A stretch of 64,000 nucleotides of DNA from Falsirhodobacter sp. 20TX0035. GTDB taxonomy: Bacteria; Pseudomonadota; Alphaproteobacteria; Rhodobacterales; Rhodobacteraceae. A program made the position numbers and the translations under genes. The notes beneath the pieces were generated by a model. That model was not told the DNA's origin and did no database searches. It was given only the letters and a program-made list of their open reading frames with translations. The stretch is taken from contig NZ_JAQMHV010000001.1 of NCBI RefSeq assembly GCF_028307215.1, forward strand, positions 558,001 through 622,000, in the 5' to 3' direction. Positions 6,977 through 15,450 of the stretch are shown in pieces. Position 1 is the stretch's first letter; every line of letters starts with the position of its first letter.

Positions 6977-8505
6977 TGCGCGGGATGCCGAAGATCGCGG
7001 CCGAGGGCCGGGCCGGAAGCCTGCGGATCATCGCGCTCCTCGGCATCCTTCAGGGCGTGGCACTCGGGCTGGTGGCCTGGGCGACGCGCGGGGCCTTTTC
7101 GGCGCTGGCGGCGGGCATGATGCCCCCGCCCGTGGTGTTCGCCGGGCTGGTCAGCGGCGGGGCGGCGGTGGCCGCCCTTCACCTCCGGCAACGCGTGCGG
7201 GCCGAACGCCTAGGCCAGTCCTTTGCCGCCTCGCTTCGGCGCAACCTTTACGCCCACATCGCGGGGATGAGCCGGTCGGACCTTTCCGCCCGCCGGATGG
7301 GACACCTGTCCCTCCGCTTCGTGGGGGATCTGAGCGCGGCGCGCGAATGGGCCGGGGCGGGCGTCGCGCAGTCGGTGTCGGCGGTGTTCGTGCTTCTGGC
7401 GGCGGTGGCGGCGTTCGTCCTTTTGGTTCCGGCGCTGGCGCTGGCGGGTCTTGCGCCGATGGCGGTGTTCTTGCTGATCGCGGTCGTCCTGGCCGCGGGC
7501 CTCGGATCGCGCCACCGGGTATTGCGGCGTCGGCGCGGCAGGATTGCCGCCGCCATGATGGAACGGGTGGCGCTGGCCCCCGAACTCGACCTCGCCGCCC
7601 GCACCTCGCAGGAACTGAAGCAGCTGGACCATCAAAGCCGCCATCTGGCCACGGCCGCCGTCGACCGCCGCCGCCAGATAGAGGTGATGCGCCTGCTGCC
7701 CCATCTGGGGTCCGTCTGCGGCGGCGGGCTGATCCTGTGGACCGCGGCCCGCCTGCGCGTGCCACCGGCCGAGGCGGCGGCGGCACTTGCGATCCTGTCG
7801 ATCATCGCGCTGCCCCTGCGCGACCTGACGGGCATCTGGGACCGGTGGTGCGCGTGGTCCGTGACGCGCGCCGCGTGCGAACGGCTGTTTGCCAGCGACA
7901 GTGCGCTGCGGTCCATCCAGCCCCGCGGGCGGGCGGTGCCGGTGCAGTTCGACGGCCGACTGGCAGGCGGCGCACGGGCGTCCGTGGATATACCGGCCGG
8001 GGCGCTGGCGGTCCTCGCAGGCCCACCGGGATCGGGGAAGAGCGCGCTGGCACGTGTGCTGGCGGGTCAGGATCGTCCCGCGGAAGGCGAGGTCCTGTAT
8101 GGGCCCACCGCGGGCACTTTGCCCCGCATCCTTCATGTCTCGTCCGCGCCGCTGGTCCTGAAAGGCAGCCTCCGGCGCGCGCTGACCATCGGGATCTCTC
8201 CCCGCCCAGACCCCAAGCACATCCGCAAGGTGGCCCGCGCCTATGGCCTCGGCCCCCTGCTGGACCGCCGCGGCAGCACGAAGACGAGGATCCTGGAGGG
8301 TGGACAGGATCTTTCCCTTCAGGAGCAACTGGCCCTTGGGCTTGCCCGCGCCGCTTTGTCGAAACCAGACCTCGTCGTGATCGATCACCCCGCGGCACGC
8401 GGAGCCGACGACCCGATGCTCCTGAGGCTTTACGACGACTGCGGAGCGACGATGCTGATCACGAAACAGGAAGAGACGTTCAGGGTCCTCGTAGCGGCAC
8501 GATGA
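6976..8505 (+). CDS. ABC exporter half-transporter with degenerate nucleotide-binding domain
   Basis: 509-residue fusion of a type IV (exporter-fold) membrane domain (about 15-300, roughly five to six helices) and an ATPase domain (about 325-509). Walker A GPPGSGKS (349-356) is intact. The rest is unusual: the Q-loop position reads HVSSAP without Gln, the signature is LSLQE (446-450) instead of LSGGQ, Walker B Asp470 is followed by His471 instead of the catalytic Glu, and the switch His is replaced (LITKQEE, 494-500). Such a domain should bind but hardly hydrolyse ATP. It could be the dead half of a heterodimer, though no active half lies nearby, or a regulated channel. It is coupled to the P-loop NTPase upstream and probably driven by the ECF promoter at 5861. 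Substrate unknown. Confidence 0.8.
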   Translation: MRGMPKIAAEGRAGSLRIIALLGILQGVALGLVAWATRGAFSALAAGMMPPPVVFAGLVSGGAAVAALHLRQRVRAERLGQSFAASLRRNLYAHIAGMSRSDLSARRMGHLSLRFVGDLSAAREWAGAGVAQSVSAVFVLLAAVAAFVLLVPALALAGLAPMAVFLLIAVVLAAGLGSRHRVLRRRRGRIAAAMMERVALAPELDLAARTSQELKQLDHQSRHLATAAVDRRRQIEVMRLLPHLGSVCGGGLILWTAARLRVPPAEAAAALAILSIIALPLRDLTGIWDRWCAWSVTRAACERLFASDSALRSIQPRGRAVPVQFDGRLAGGARASVDIPAGALAVLAGPPGSGKSALARVLAGQDRPAEGEVLYGPTAGTLPRILHVSSAPLVLKGSLRRALTIGISPRPDPKHIRKVARAYGLGPLLDRRGSTKTRILEGGQDLSLQEQLALGLARAALSKPDLVVIDHPAARGADDPMLLRLYDDCGATMLITKQEETFRVLVAAR

Positions 8506-8652
8506 TCTGCACCGTTAGACTTTCGATTTTGGCTTTGCTCCATCCTCCGACGGCACCACCGGCGGCAGATAAGGTCGAGCAGCGTCGGCGTTCAGAACCT
8601 TGATCGTCAAACGGTGCTTTATAAATTTGCCGCACCAGAACGATACTGCGCA

Positions 8653-8686
8653 TTGAGCTCTTGGTAATGTGATTGTATCACATTAC
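8653..8686 (+). promoter_or_regulatory. Zur-like operator overlapping a promoter
   Basis: Half-site GTAATGTGAT (8664-8673) and its perfect reverse complement ATCACATTAC (8677-8686) are separated by TGT. This 23-base layout and the AATGT...ACATT arms match the known proteobacterial Zur box (GAAATGTTATA and its mirror around one base). A possible -35 TTGAGC (8653-8658) and -10 TATCAC (8676-8681), 17 bases apart, place the operator over the -10 region, as expected for a repressor. CRP is less likely because the TGTGA/TCACA halves are 5, not 6, bases apart. From 8506 to 8652 I see nothing else. Confidence 0.65.
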
Positions 8687-8710
8687 GAAATCGAAGTGTC
8701 GAGACCTGAC

Positions 8711-9508
8711 GTGCCCGCTCTCTCCGTCCTTTTCATCGAACAGCTCTGCATCTCGCTTGGCGGGCAGCGCATCCTTGACGGCATCAGCCTGACTGTCGCG
8801 CGGGGCGAATGCGTCGCGCTTTTGGGCGAGTCCGGCTCTGGTAAGTCCATGACCGCTTGTGCGGCGCTTGGCTTGCTGCCAAGGCACGCGGTCGTGTCCG
8901 GGTCGGTGCGGGTGGACGGGACCGAGGTCATCCACGCCCCGGCATTGTCGCGGCCCTTGGAGGCGCGGCCGGCGATGGTTATGCAGGACACCCTGTCGGC
9001 TTTGAACCCGCTGGCGACGGTCGGCTACCAGATCGAACAACCCTTGCGCCGCCGTGGAATGGGTCGCACCGACTCCCGTGGCGAAGCGCTGCGGCTTCTG
9101 GACCGCGTTGGCCTGCCCGACCCCGGCCAGATCGCCCGCCGCATCTCGCCCGAGCTTTCGGGCGGGCAGCGCCAGCGCGTCTGCATCGCGATCGCGCTGG
9201 CCTGCGACGCGCCCGTCATCATCGCGGACGAGCCGACCTCCGCGCTCGACATGGTCACGCAGGCGCAGATCCTGCGGGTGCTGCGAGAGGTGACGCAGGC
9301 ACCGGGCGGGCCGGGACTTCTGTTCATCACCCATGACCTGCACGCCGCCGCCCACCTGTGCGACCGCGCGCTGGTGATCGAGGCGGGCCGCGTGGTGGAG
9401 GAGGCGCCGATGCCGCGCCTGCTGACCGCGCCACAGCATGCCCACACCCGCCGCCTTGTCGCCTCGGCGGCCAGTTGCGGCATCGCCTGCGAACGGCTTT
9501 GTGCATGA
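8711..9508 (+). CDS. ABC importer ATP-binding protein (DppD/NikD-like)
   Basis: First of two ATPases of a peptide/nickel-type importer, acting at the inner face of the membrane. From GTG 8711 it is 265 residues. I prefer 8711 (or GTG 8696) to the in-frame GTG at 8669, because the latter lies inside the Zur-like operator, upstream of where transcription would start. Walker A GESGSGKS, signature LSGGQRQR, Walker B VIIADEPTSALD and H-loop FITHD are all intact. The C-terminal HAHTRRLVA segment is the oligopeptide-transporter tail. It overlaps the next gene by ATGA. The operator makes it likely zinc-repressed. Confidence 0.9.
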   Translation: MPALSVLFIEQLCISLGGQRILDGISLTVARGECVALLGESGSGKSMTACAALGLLPRHAVVSGSVRVDGTEVIHAPALSRPLEARPAMVMQDTLSALNPLATVGYQIEQPLRRRGMGRTDSRGEALRLLDRVGLPDPGQIARRISPELSGGQRQRVCIAIALACDAPVIIADEPTSALDMVTQAQILRVLREVTQAPGGPGLLFITHDLHAAAHLCDRALVIEAGRVVEEAPMPRLLTAPQHAHTRRLVASAASCGIACERLCA

Positions 9509-10290
9509 GCGTTCTATCCGTGCGTGGCCTGTCTCTGTCCTACCCTGCCCCGCGCCGGTTCCTGCGGCGGGCGGCGGCCCTGCCAGCGTTGCACGACCTG
9601 TCCTTCGACCTTCAGGCGGGGGAGCGGGTGGGGCTGGTCGGGGCGTCCGGCTCGGGCAAGTCCAGCCTCCTCCGCTGCCTTCTGGCGACGGAGGCCGCCC
9701 AGACCGGCCACATCCTGTTCAAGGGACGGGAGGTTGCGGCCGGCCCCGTGGCCGCCCTGCGCTGGTATCGCCGCGCGGTGCAGTATGTCCCGCAGGATCC
9801 CGTCGCCTCGCTGGAGCCGCGGATGACGGTGGCGCAGCTTGTGGCCGAACCGCTGCTGCGCCTGCATGTCGATTGCGATCCTGCCCGGCGGGCGGAGGAG
9901 GCGCTGGACAGCGTCGGCCTTGACCCCCGCTTCCTGTCCCGTCGCCCCGAGGAACTTTCGGGCGGCCAGGCGCAGCGCGTGGCCATCGCCCGCGCGATCG
10001 CGACCCGTCCCGTTCTCCTTCTGACGGACGAGCCCGTCAGCGGGCTGGACATGACGATCCGCGCGCAGGTCGTGCAGGTGCTGCGCAACCTGTCGGACGC
10101 TTATGGCACCGGCCTGCTGATGGTGTCGCACGACATCTCGGTCGTGGCGGGGTTGTGCAGCCGGGCGATGGTCATGGACGGGGGCCGCATCGTGGAGGAT
10201 CGGCCCGTTCGTGACCTGCTGCGCGATCCGCATCACATCCACACCCGCGAACTTCTGAACGCCGCACCGCCGATGACCGCCGCGGCCTGA
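9505..10290 (+). CDS. ABC importer ATP-binding protein (DppF/NikE-like)
   Basis: Second ATPase of the importer, 261 residues from ATG 9505, overlapping the upstream stop. Walker A GASGSGKS, a Q-loop in [16 protein letters not shown], signature LSGGQAQR, Walker [13 protein letters not shown] and H-loop MVSHD are intact. The 'QDP-SL-PR' stretch is characteristic of DppF/OppF. The substrate-binding protein gene starts 16 bases after its stop, after a CAAGGACC ribosome site. Confidence 0.92.
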   Translation: MSVLSVRGLSLSYPAPRRFLRRAAALPALHDLSFDLQAGERVGLVGASGSGKSSLLRCLLATEAAQTGHILFKGREVAAGPVAALRWYRRAVQYVPQDPVASLEPRMTVAQLVAEPLLRLHVDCDPARRAEEALDSVGLDPRFLSRRPEELSGGQAQRVAIARAIATRPVLLLTDEPVSGLDMTIRAQVVQVLRNLSDAYGTGLLMVSHDISVVAGLCSRAMVMDGGRIVEDRPVRDLLRDPHHIHTRELLNAAPPMTAAA

Positions 10291-10306
10291 ACCAAGGACC
10301 CTCCCC

Positions 10307-11761
10307 ATGAAACTGATGCTGGGCGCTGCGTTGATCGGCCTGACACTTGCGGGCACGGCCCGGGCCGAGGATCCGCGCATCCATCTGGCGATGCTGCAGC
10401 CGCCACGCTCGGGCCTGAACCCGCTGACGGACGACGCGTTCAAGCTGTCGCGCTGGTCCACCGCCGAAACGCTGATCCGCCTGAACGCGGATGGCGATCC
10501 GCAGCCGTTCCTTGCCACGGAATGGAGCCGGGTGGACGACCATTCCTGGCGCTTCGTCATCCGCAAGGGCGTGACGTTCCATGACGGCACGAACCTGACG
10601 CCGGAGCGGGTCGTGGCCTCGCTGACCACCGCCACGCAAGCGGTGCCCGTGCCGCGCATCCTGAACGGGGTGAAGATGACCGCGACCGTGGACGGGGACG
10701 CCGTTCTGGTGCGGACGGAGGTGAGCGATCCGCTGCTGCCGAACCGCCTGTCCAGCCCGCAGCTGGCCATTCTGGCGGAGGCCGCCTATCGCCCTGACGG
10801 CACCGTGGTCCCGACCCGGGCGGGCACCGGGCCCTTCGTGCTGACCGCGATCGAAGGCGTGACCAGCGCGCATCTGGACCGGTTCGACGGCTACTGGGGT
10901 GAACGGGCTAAGCTGTCGGGCATTGATGCCGATTACGTGGGCGACGGCACCGCGCGCGGTGCGGCCCTGCGAACCGGAACGGCGGACATCGTGGAGGCGG
11001 TTCCCGTCAGCCAGGCCGCGCTGATCGACCCGGACCTGATCCACGAGGTGCCGATGCCGCGCACCAACACGCTTTACGTGAACACCGCCAAGGGCCCGCT
11101 GGCCGATCCCGCCCTGCGCGCCGCCGTGCGCGAGGCGGTGGACCGGGCCGCCATCGTCCGCACCGTCTATGAAGGGCGCGCGGATGAGGCGCGCGGGCTG
11201 CTGGGCCCTGCCCTGCCTTGGGCCGACGGGCTGCGCGGACCGGTGAACCATGTCGCGGCGAGCAATGCGAACGGCGCGAAGATCACCATCGGCACCTTCA
11301 CCGACCGCGCCGAACTGCCCGAGGTGGCGGTGCTGATCGCCCAGCAACTGACCGCCGCCGGCTTCGAGGTGGAGCAGGACGTCCGCGAATACGCCCATAT
11401 CGAGGCCGACGCGCTAGCCGGTGCCTTCGACATCTTCATCCTGTCGCGCGCCACGGTGCTCGATTCCGGCGATCCCGTCGCCTACATGGTCGCGGATTTT
11501 TCCTGCGAGGGGTCGTTCAACATCGGCCAGCTGTGCGATCCGGCGGTCGATGCGGCGCTGGAAAAAGCGGGGCTGGCCCCCGCAGGCGCCGAGCGTCGTC
11601 AGGCGATCATCGAGGCCGAGGCCGCGATCCTTGCCACCGACGGCGCGATCCCGCTGCTGCATGAACGCGTGATGCAGGGCGAGCAGGCGGGCGTGGCCGG
11701 GGCCGAGCGTGACCCGCGCGAACGCATGATCGTGACCGAACACACGACGCTGACCGAATGA
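10307..11761 (+). CDS. periplasmic substrate-binding protein, SBP family 5
   Basis: 484-residue family-5 (DppA/NikA/OppA type) binding protein that delivers a small peptide, nickel or metallophore complex to the permease. Signal peptide 1-20 (ends GTARA). The family motif region is visible in LATEWSRVDDHSWRFVIRKG followed by VTFHDGTNLT. It overlaps the permease gene by 4 bases (ATGA). Given the Zur-like operator upstream and the COG0523 GTPase remnant downstream, a metal or metal-chelate ligand is likelier than a nutrient peptide. That is inference; the sequence does not identify the ligand. Confidence 0.88.
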   Translation: MKLMLGAALIGLTLAGTARAEDPRIHLAMLQPPRSGLNPLTDDAFKLSRWSTAETLIRLNADGDPQPFLATEWSRVDDHSWRFVIRKGVTFHDGTNLTPERVVASLTTATQAVPVPRILNGVKMTATVDGDAVLVRTEVSDPLLPNRLSSPQLAILAEAAYRPDGTVVPTRAGTGPFVLTAIEGVTSAHLDRFDGYWGERAKLSGIDADYVGDGTARGAALRTGTADIVEAVPVSQAALIDPDLIHEVPMPRTNTLYVNTAKGPLADPALRAAVREAVDRAAIVRTVYEGRADEARGLLGPALPWADGLRGPVNHVAASNANGAKITIGTFTDRAELPEVAVLIAQQLTAAGFEVEQDVREYAHIEADALAGAFDIFILSRATVLDSGDPVAYMVADFSCEGSFNIGQLCDPAVDAALEKAGLAPAGAERRQAIIEAEAAILATDGAIPLLHERVMQGEQAGVAGAERDPRERMIVTEHTTLTE

Positions 11762-13479
11762 TCCGCACCCTCGACCGCCTGACCCCCGCGCTGTCGCGGG
11801 GGGTGACGCTGTGCGCCGTGATGGTGCTGGTGGCGATGCTGCCGTGGATCTCGGGCCGCGATCCGGCCCGCAGCATCCTGCGCGCGCGGATGGGCGAACA
11901 GGACGCCTCGCCCGAGGCGCTGGCCGCCCTTCGCGACAGGCTCGGGCTGGCGGAAGGACCAGTGGCGCATATGCGCGGCTGGTTCGCGGGGCTGGCGCAG
12001 GGGGACTGGGGCACCTCGTGGATCTCCGGCGCTCCGGTCCTGCCCGGGATGGTCAAGGCGCTTGGCGTGTCGCTCACGCTGATGTCGGCGGCCTTTGCCG
12101 TGGCGCTGGTCACGGCGGTGCTGCTGGCCGGACCGACGATGCGGCGCGGGCTGCGGGGGCGCGACACCCGCTCCTCGGGCACGGTGGCGGCCAGCCTGAC
12201 CGCGATGCCGGAGTTCATGCTGTCGGCGCTGTTCCTTGTCGTATTCTCGGTCTGGCTGGGCTGGCTACCGCCTTATGGCTGGCAGGGTCCGGCGCATGTG
12301 GTGCTGCCGGCGCTGGCACTCGGCCTGCCGGGGGGCGGGTTGCTGGGGCGGCTTCTGACCAACGCCGTCGCGGCGACCTTTCACGAACGCTGGATCGCCA
12401 CATGGGCGGTGGCGGGCTTTTCGCGCAGGCAGATCGCGCGGGCGGTGCTGCGCCGCAGCCTGCCCGCGCTGATGCCGCAGATGGGCATGATCGTGGTGGG
12501 CATGACCGGCGGCGCCATCGCGGTGGAGCAGGTGTTCTCCATCCCCGGTCTGGGCCGGGCGGTGCTGGGCGCAGCCTCGGCGCAGGATCTGCCGGCGTTG
12601 CAGGCGGGGATCCTGATCCTGCTGCTGAACGCGCTGGTGATCGGCGTGGTCGCGAACCTGATCCGCGTGGCGCTGCTGGGACGGGCGCTGCACATGGGCG
12701 CCCTGCCGGTGGCACGGGTCGTGCCGCTGCCACCCGACCCGCGCCTTTGGCTGGTGCCTGCCGCCGTGGTCGTGATCCTGCTGGTGCTGCTGGCCGCAGG
12801 GCTGCCGCGCGATCCGTTCACGTCCCAGTTCCTTCGGCTGCAGCCGCCCGGGTTTGATCTGCCGCTGGGGGCCGACGGTCTGGGGCGCGACGTGCTGGCG
12901 CGGATCGCGCATGGGGCGCTGTCCACGGTCGGGATGGCGGTGCTGGTGACGCTGATCTCCCTGTTCATCGGGCTGGGGATGGGGCTGATGCCCCGCCTTG
13001 CCATCGGCTTGATCGAGGTGACAAAGGCCACGCCTCCCACCATCGCCGCGCTGATCGTCGTGGCGGCGATGGGGCCAAGCGCCCCCGGCGCGCTGCTTGC
13101 CGTGACGGCCGTCGCATGGGCCCCGCTGGCCGCCCACACCGCCGCCCTGGTGACCGAGGCGCGCGCCCAGCCCCATGTCCGAATCGCGCCCATCCTTGGT
13201 GTCGGGCCGTTGCGGCTGATCCCCCGATCGATCCTGCCGGCCATCTTCGGGCCGGTGCTGCGCCACGCGATGCTGCGCCTGCCGGGGAACGCGCTCGCGC
13301 TGGCCGCGCTCGGCTTCCTTGGCCTCGGCGCAAGGCCCCCGTCGCCGGAATGGGGCCTGATCCTCGCCGACGCGCTGCCCTATGTGGAGCGGGCGCCGCT
13401 GGCCGTCCTGACCTCGGTGCTGGCCCTCGCGCTGATTTCGGTGCTGGGCGTCTCGCTGGTCTCGATGACACGGCGGTGA
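11758..13479 (+). CDS. fused DppB-DppC type ABC permease
   Basis: 573-residue membrane protein joining two BPD_transp_1 permease domains that are normally separate genes. Residues 1 to about 300 are DppB-like: N-terminal helix, periplasmic loop with the WGTSW segment, then the coupling motif around FSRRQIARAVLRRSLPALM and FSIPGLGRAVL. Residues about 310-573 are DppC-like: LGADGLGRDVLARIAHGA, coupling helix near PHVRIAPILGVGPL, and a final ARPPSPEWGLIL. The DppB half is shorter than usual (about 300 against 310-340). It forms the single-chain channel of the Zur-controlled importer and is the last intact gene of that operon. Confidence 0.9.
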   Translation: MIRTLDRLTPALSRGVTLCAVMVLVAMLPWISGRDPARSILRARMGEQDASPEALAALRDRLGLAEGPVAHMRGWFAGLAQGDWGTSWISGAPVLPGMVKALGVSLTLMSAAFAVALVTAVLLAGPTMRRGLRGRDTRSSGTVAASLTAMPEFMLSALFLVVFSVWLGWLPPYGWQGPAHVVLPALALGLPGGGLLGRLLTNAVAATFHERWIATWAVAGFSRRQIARAVLRRSLPALMPQMGMIVVGMTGGAIAVEQVFSIPGLGRAVLGAASAQDLPALQAGILILLLNALVIGVVANLIRVALLGRALHMGALPVARVVPLPPDPRLWLVPAAVVVILLVLLAAGLPRDPFTSQFLRLQPPGFDLPLGADGLGRDVLARIAHGALSTVGMAVLVTLISLFIGLGMGLMPRLAIGLIEVTKATPPTIAALIVVAAMGPSAPGALLAVTAVAWAPLAAHTAALVTEARAQPHVRIAPILGVGPLRLIPRSILPAIFGPVLRHAMLRLPGNALALAALGFLGLGARPPSPEWGLILADALPYVERAPLAVLTSVLALALISVLGVSLVSMTRR

Positions 13480-13559
13480 GCCCCAGTCAGCACGACGCAG
13501 GCAAGTCCGCCGCTGCGTCAGGACCCATATGCCCCCAGAACTCACTGATCCCTGATAAG

Positions 13560-13788
13560 CTCCTTCCCGTGACAGGGTTGTCCGGCTTCCTCGGCGCGGG
13601 CCAAGACGACACTGCTGAACCACATCCTCAACAACCGGGGCGGGCGGAAGGTGGCGGTGATCGTCAACAACGTGTTCGAGGTGAACATTGACGCCGACTT
13701 TGTCCGCGATGAGGCCGAACTGTCCCGATCCGAGGAAAAGCTGGTTGAATGACCAACGGCTGCATCTGCTGCACCCTGCCCTCACCTG
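13560..13788 (+). pseudogene. COG0523 (CobW/ZigA-type) GTPase remnant
   Basis: Shortly after the permease stop the plus strand encodes LPVTGLSGFLGAG, the start of a COG0523 G3E GTPase, a metallochaperone family often induced in zinc limitation. An extra C at about 13601 shifts the frame inside Walker A (GAGKTT). In the next frame it reads TLLNHILNNRGGRKVAVIVN and on to LSRSEEKLVE. A missing base near 13749 breaks it again before TNGCICCTL, the conserved CxCC metal motif. Everything after the CxCC motif is gone. Two frameshifts plus truncation show it is dead. It was probably the last gene of the Zur-type operon. Confidence 0.85.
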
Positions 13789-13792
13789 CCAG

Positions 13793-14076
13793 AAAGTCTA
13801 CCTCGAAGCTGAAGACGTATCGCGTGGGGCGTTGCTGCTTCGTCTTGGGGTCGACTTGCTGGATGCGCTGGATCAGCCCTTTTGCTTCCAGTGTGTTCAG
13901 ATGCTCGTTGATTGTGGAACGCGACATCTCGCAATCGGCCGCCAGCCGTGCCCGCTTTGGGAAGCAGCCTTGGTCAGGGTTGTGCCAGTCGGCCAAATGC
14001 CACAGCACCAGCTTTGCGCTAGGCTGAGGCCTTTGCCAGCTTGATTGATGGCCCAGATGGTTGCTTTGTGGCTCAT
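13793..14076 (-). pseudogene. helix-turn-helix DNA-binding protein remnant
   Basis: ATG 14076 begins MSHKATIWAINQAG. After a frameshift near 14020-14040 the frame continues KLVLWHLADWHNPDQGCFP and then a winged-helix motif, LAADCEMSRSTINEHLNTLE, followed by DPKTKQQRPTRYVFSFEVDF. This is the small replication/regulator-type HTH protein common on Rhodobacteraceae plasmids and islands. The 3' part is lost where it meets the GTPase remnant at about 13790. With the frameshift and truncation it is a pseudogene. From 14077 to 14257 I see no gene. Confidence 0.7.
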
Positions 14077-14257
14077 GCGACCACCCCCCGGTGGGAGAAC
14101 ATTCCGGACACAAACCGAACAAAACGCGCATGGTAAACGCGGCACTATACGTAGTTTGTACGGCAGGAGGTTCGATTCAGGTTCGCCGTTCTATTAATGT
14201 CGGACGGGGAACGGTCTTGTATGTGCCAAATCTTCGCAAGCCATCGCCTTGAGGATT

Positions 14258-14334
14258 TGGTGACCCCGACAGGACTTGAACCTGTAACCTGCCCCTTAGG
14301 AGGGGGCTGCTCTATCCAGTTGAGCCACGGGGCC
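14258..14334 (-). tRNA. tRNA-Arg (CCU)
   Basis: 77 bases including encoded CCA (14258-14260). Acceptor GGCCCCG pairs with CGGGGTC, the T-loop is TTCAAGT, and the anticodon loop CTCCTAA gives anticodon CCU, which reads AGG. All stems are complete. Confidence 0.95.
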
Positions 14335-14371
14335 GCCTCCTTTCCTTTTGGGGCGAAATTAACCGCGCCGC

Positions 14372-14398
14372 AAGCCCGCTTGGACAAGAGGCGGGCTT
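14372..14398. repeat. 8-bp inverted repeat between tRNA-Arg and the LacI gene
   Basis: AAGCCCGC (14372-14379) and GCGGGCTT (14391-14398) form a perfect stem with an 11-base loop upstream of the regulator gene. It could be an operator or a structural hairpin. There is no T-run. Confidence 0.35.
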
Positions 14399-14432
14399 CG
14401 CTGTAACAAGGGTGAAACAGCCGGAGACCCCC

Positions 14433-15446
14433 ATGGCCGACCTTCGCCGCCCCCTCACCCTGCGCGACGTTTCCGAAGCCTCGGGCGTGAGCGAGATGAC
14501 GGTCAGCCGCGTGCTGCGCAACCGGGGCGACGTGTCCCCCGCCACCCGCGAACGCGTGCTGGAGGCGGCGAAGACGCTGGGCTATGTGCCCAACAAGATC
14601 GCGGGGGCGCTGGCCAGCCAGCGGGTGAACCTCGTGGGCGTGGTCATCCCCTCCCTGTCGAACATGGTGTTTCCGGAAGTGCTGGGCGCCATCTCGGCCG
14701 TGCTGGAGGATACGGGCCTTCAGCCCGTCTTCGGCGTCACCGGCTATGCCCCCGAAAAGGAAGAAACCGTCATCTACGAGATGCTGTCCTGGCGCCCTTC
14801 CGGCCTGATCGTGGCGGGGCTGGAGCATTCGGACGTGGCGCGGATCATGCTGGAAAACGCGGGCGTCCCCGTGGTGGAGGTGATGGACACCGACGGGCCC
14901 GTGATCGACACGGCCGTCGGCATCTCCCACGTCCGCGCGGGGCGCATGATGGCCGAGACGATCCTTGCGGCGGGCTATCGGCGCATCGGGTTCCTCGGCA
15001 CCCGGATGACGGGCGACCACCGCGCCCGCAAGCGGCTGGAGGGGTTCGAGGCCGCCTTGTCCGAGGCCGGCGTGACGCTGGCCGACCGCGAGTTCTACGA
15101 GGGCGGCTCGGCCTTGGCCAAGGGGCGCGAGATGACGGCGGCGATGCTGGCGCGCTCCCCCGATCTCGATTTCCTGTATTATTCGAATGACATGATCGGC
15201 GCGGGCGGGCTTTTGTACTGCATGGAACAGGGGATCGACATCCCCGGCCGTCTGGGCTTGGCCGGTTTCAACAACGTGGACCTTCTGGACGGGCTGCCGA
15301 TGCGGCTGGCCACGATGGATTCCTGCCGGTCCGAGATCGGTCGTCAGGCCGCGGCGATCGTGGCCGGCCGGCATCCCGAAGGGATCATCGGGGGCGAGGT
15401 GGTCGCCCTAACCCCGAAACTGGCGCGCGGCGACACGATCCGCTGA
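14433..15446 (+). CDS. LacI/GntR-type transcriptional repressor
   Basis: 337-residue LacI-family regulator. ATG 14433 (CGGAGA just upstream) is preferred to the in-frame GTG 14412. The N-terminal HTH is LTLRDVSEASGVSEMTVSRV, followed by the hinge helix NKIAGALASQR. The periplasmic-binding-like effector domain covers about residues 65-335. The hinge and first strand resemble the gluconate repressor GntR of the LacI family. No sugar-catabolic genes adjoin it, so its targets lie elsewhere or it is an orphan. It converges on mtaB with only 4 bases between the two stops. Confidence 0.88.
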   Translation: MADLRRPLTLRDVSEASGVSEMTVSRVLRNRGDVSPATRERVLEAAKTLGYVPNKIAGALASQRVNLVGVVIPSLSNMVFPEVLGAISAVLEDTGLQPVFGVTGYAPEKEETVIYEMLSWRPSGLIVAGLEHSDVARIMLENAGVPVVEVMDTDGPVIDTAVGISHVRAGRMMAETILAAGYRRIGFLGTRMTGDHRARKRLEGFEAALSEAGVTLADREFYEGGSALAKGREMTAAMLARSPDLDFLYYSNDMIGAGGLLYCMEQGIDIPGRLGLAGFNNVDLLDGLPMRLATMDSCRSEIGRQAAAIVAGRHPEGIIGGEVVALTPKLARGDTIR

Positions 15447-15450
15447 ACGG

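Noticed and set aside
8664-8686. CRP/FNR-type site
   Set aside because: TGTGA and TCACA halves are 5 bases apart, not 6, and the outer GTAA/TTAC arms extend the symmetry as in Zur boxes.
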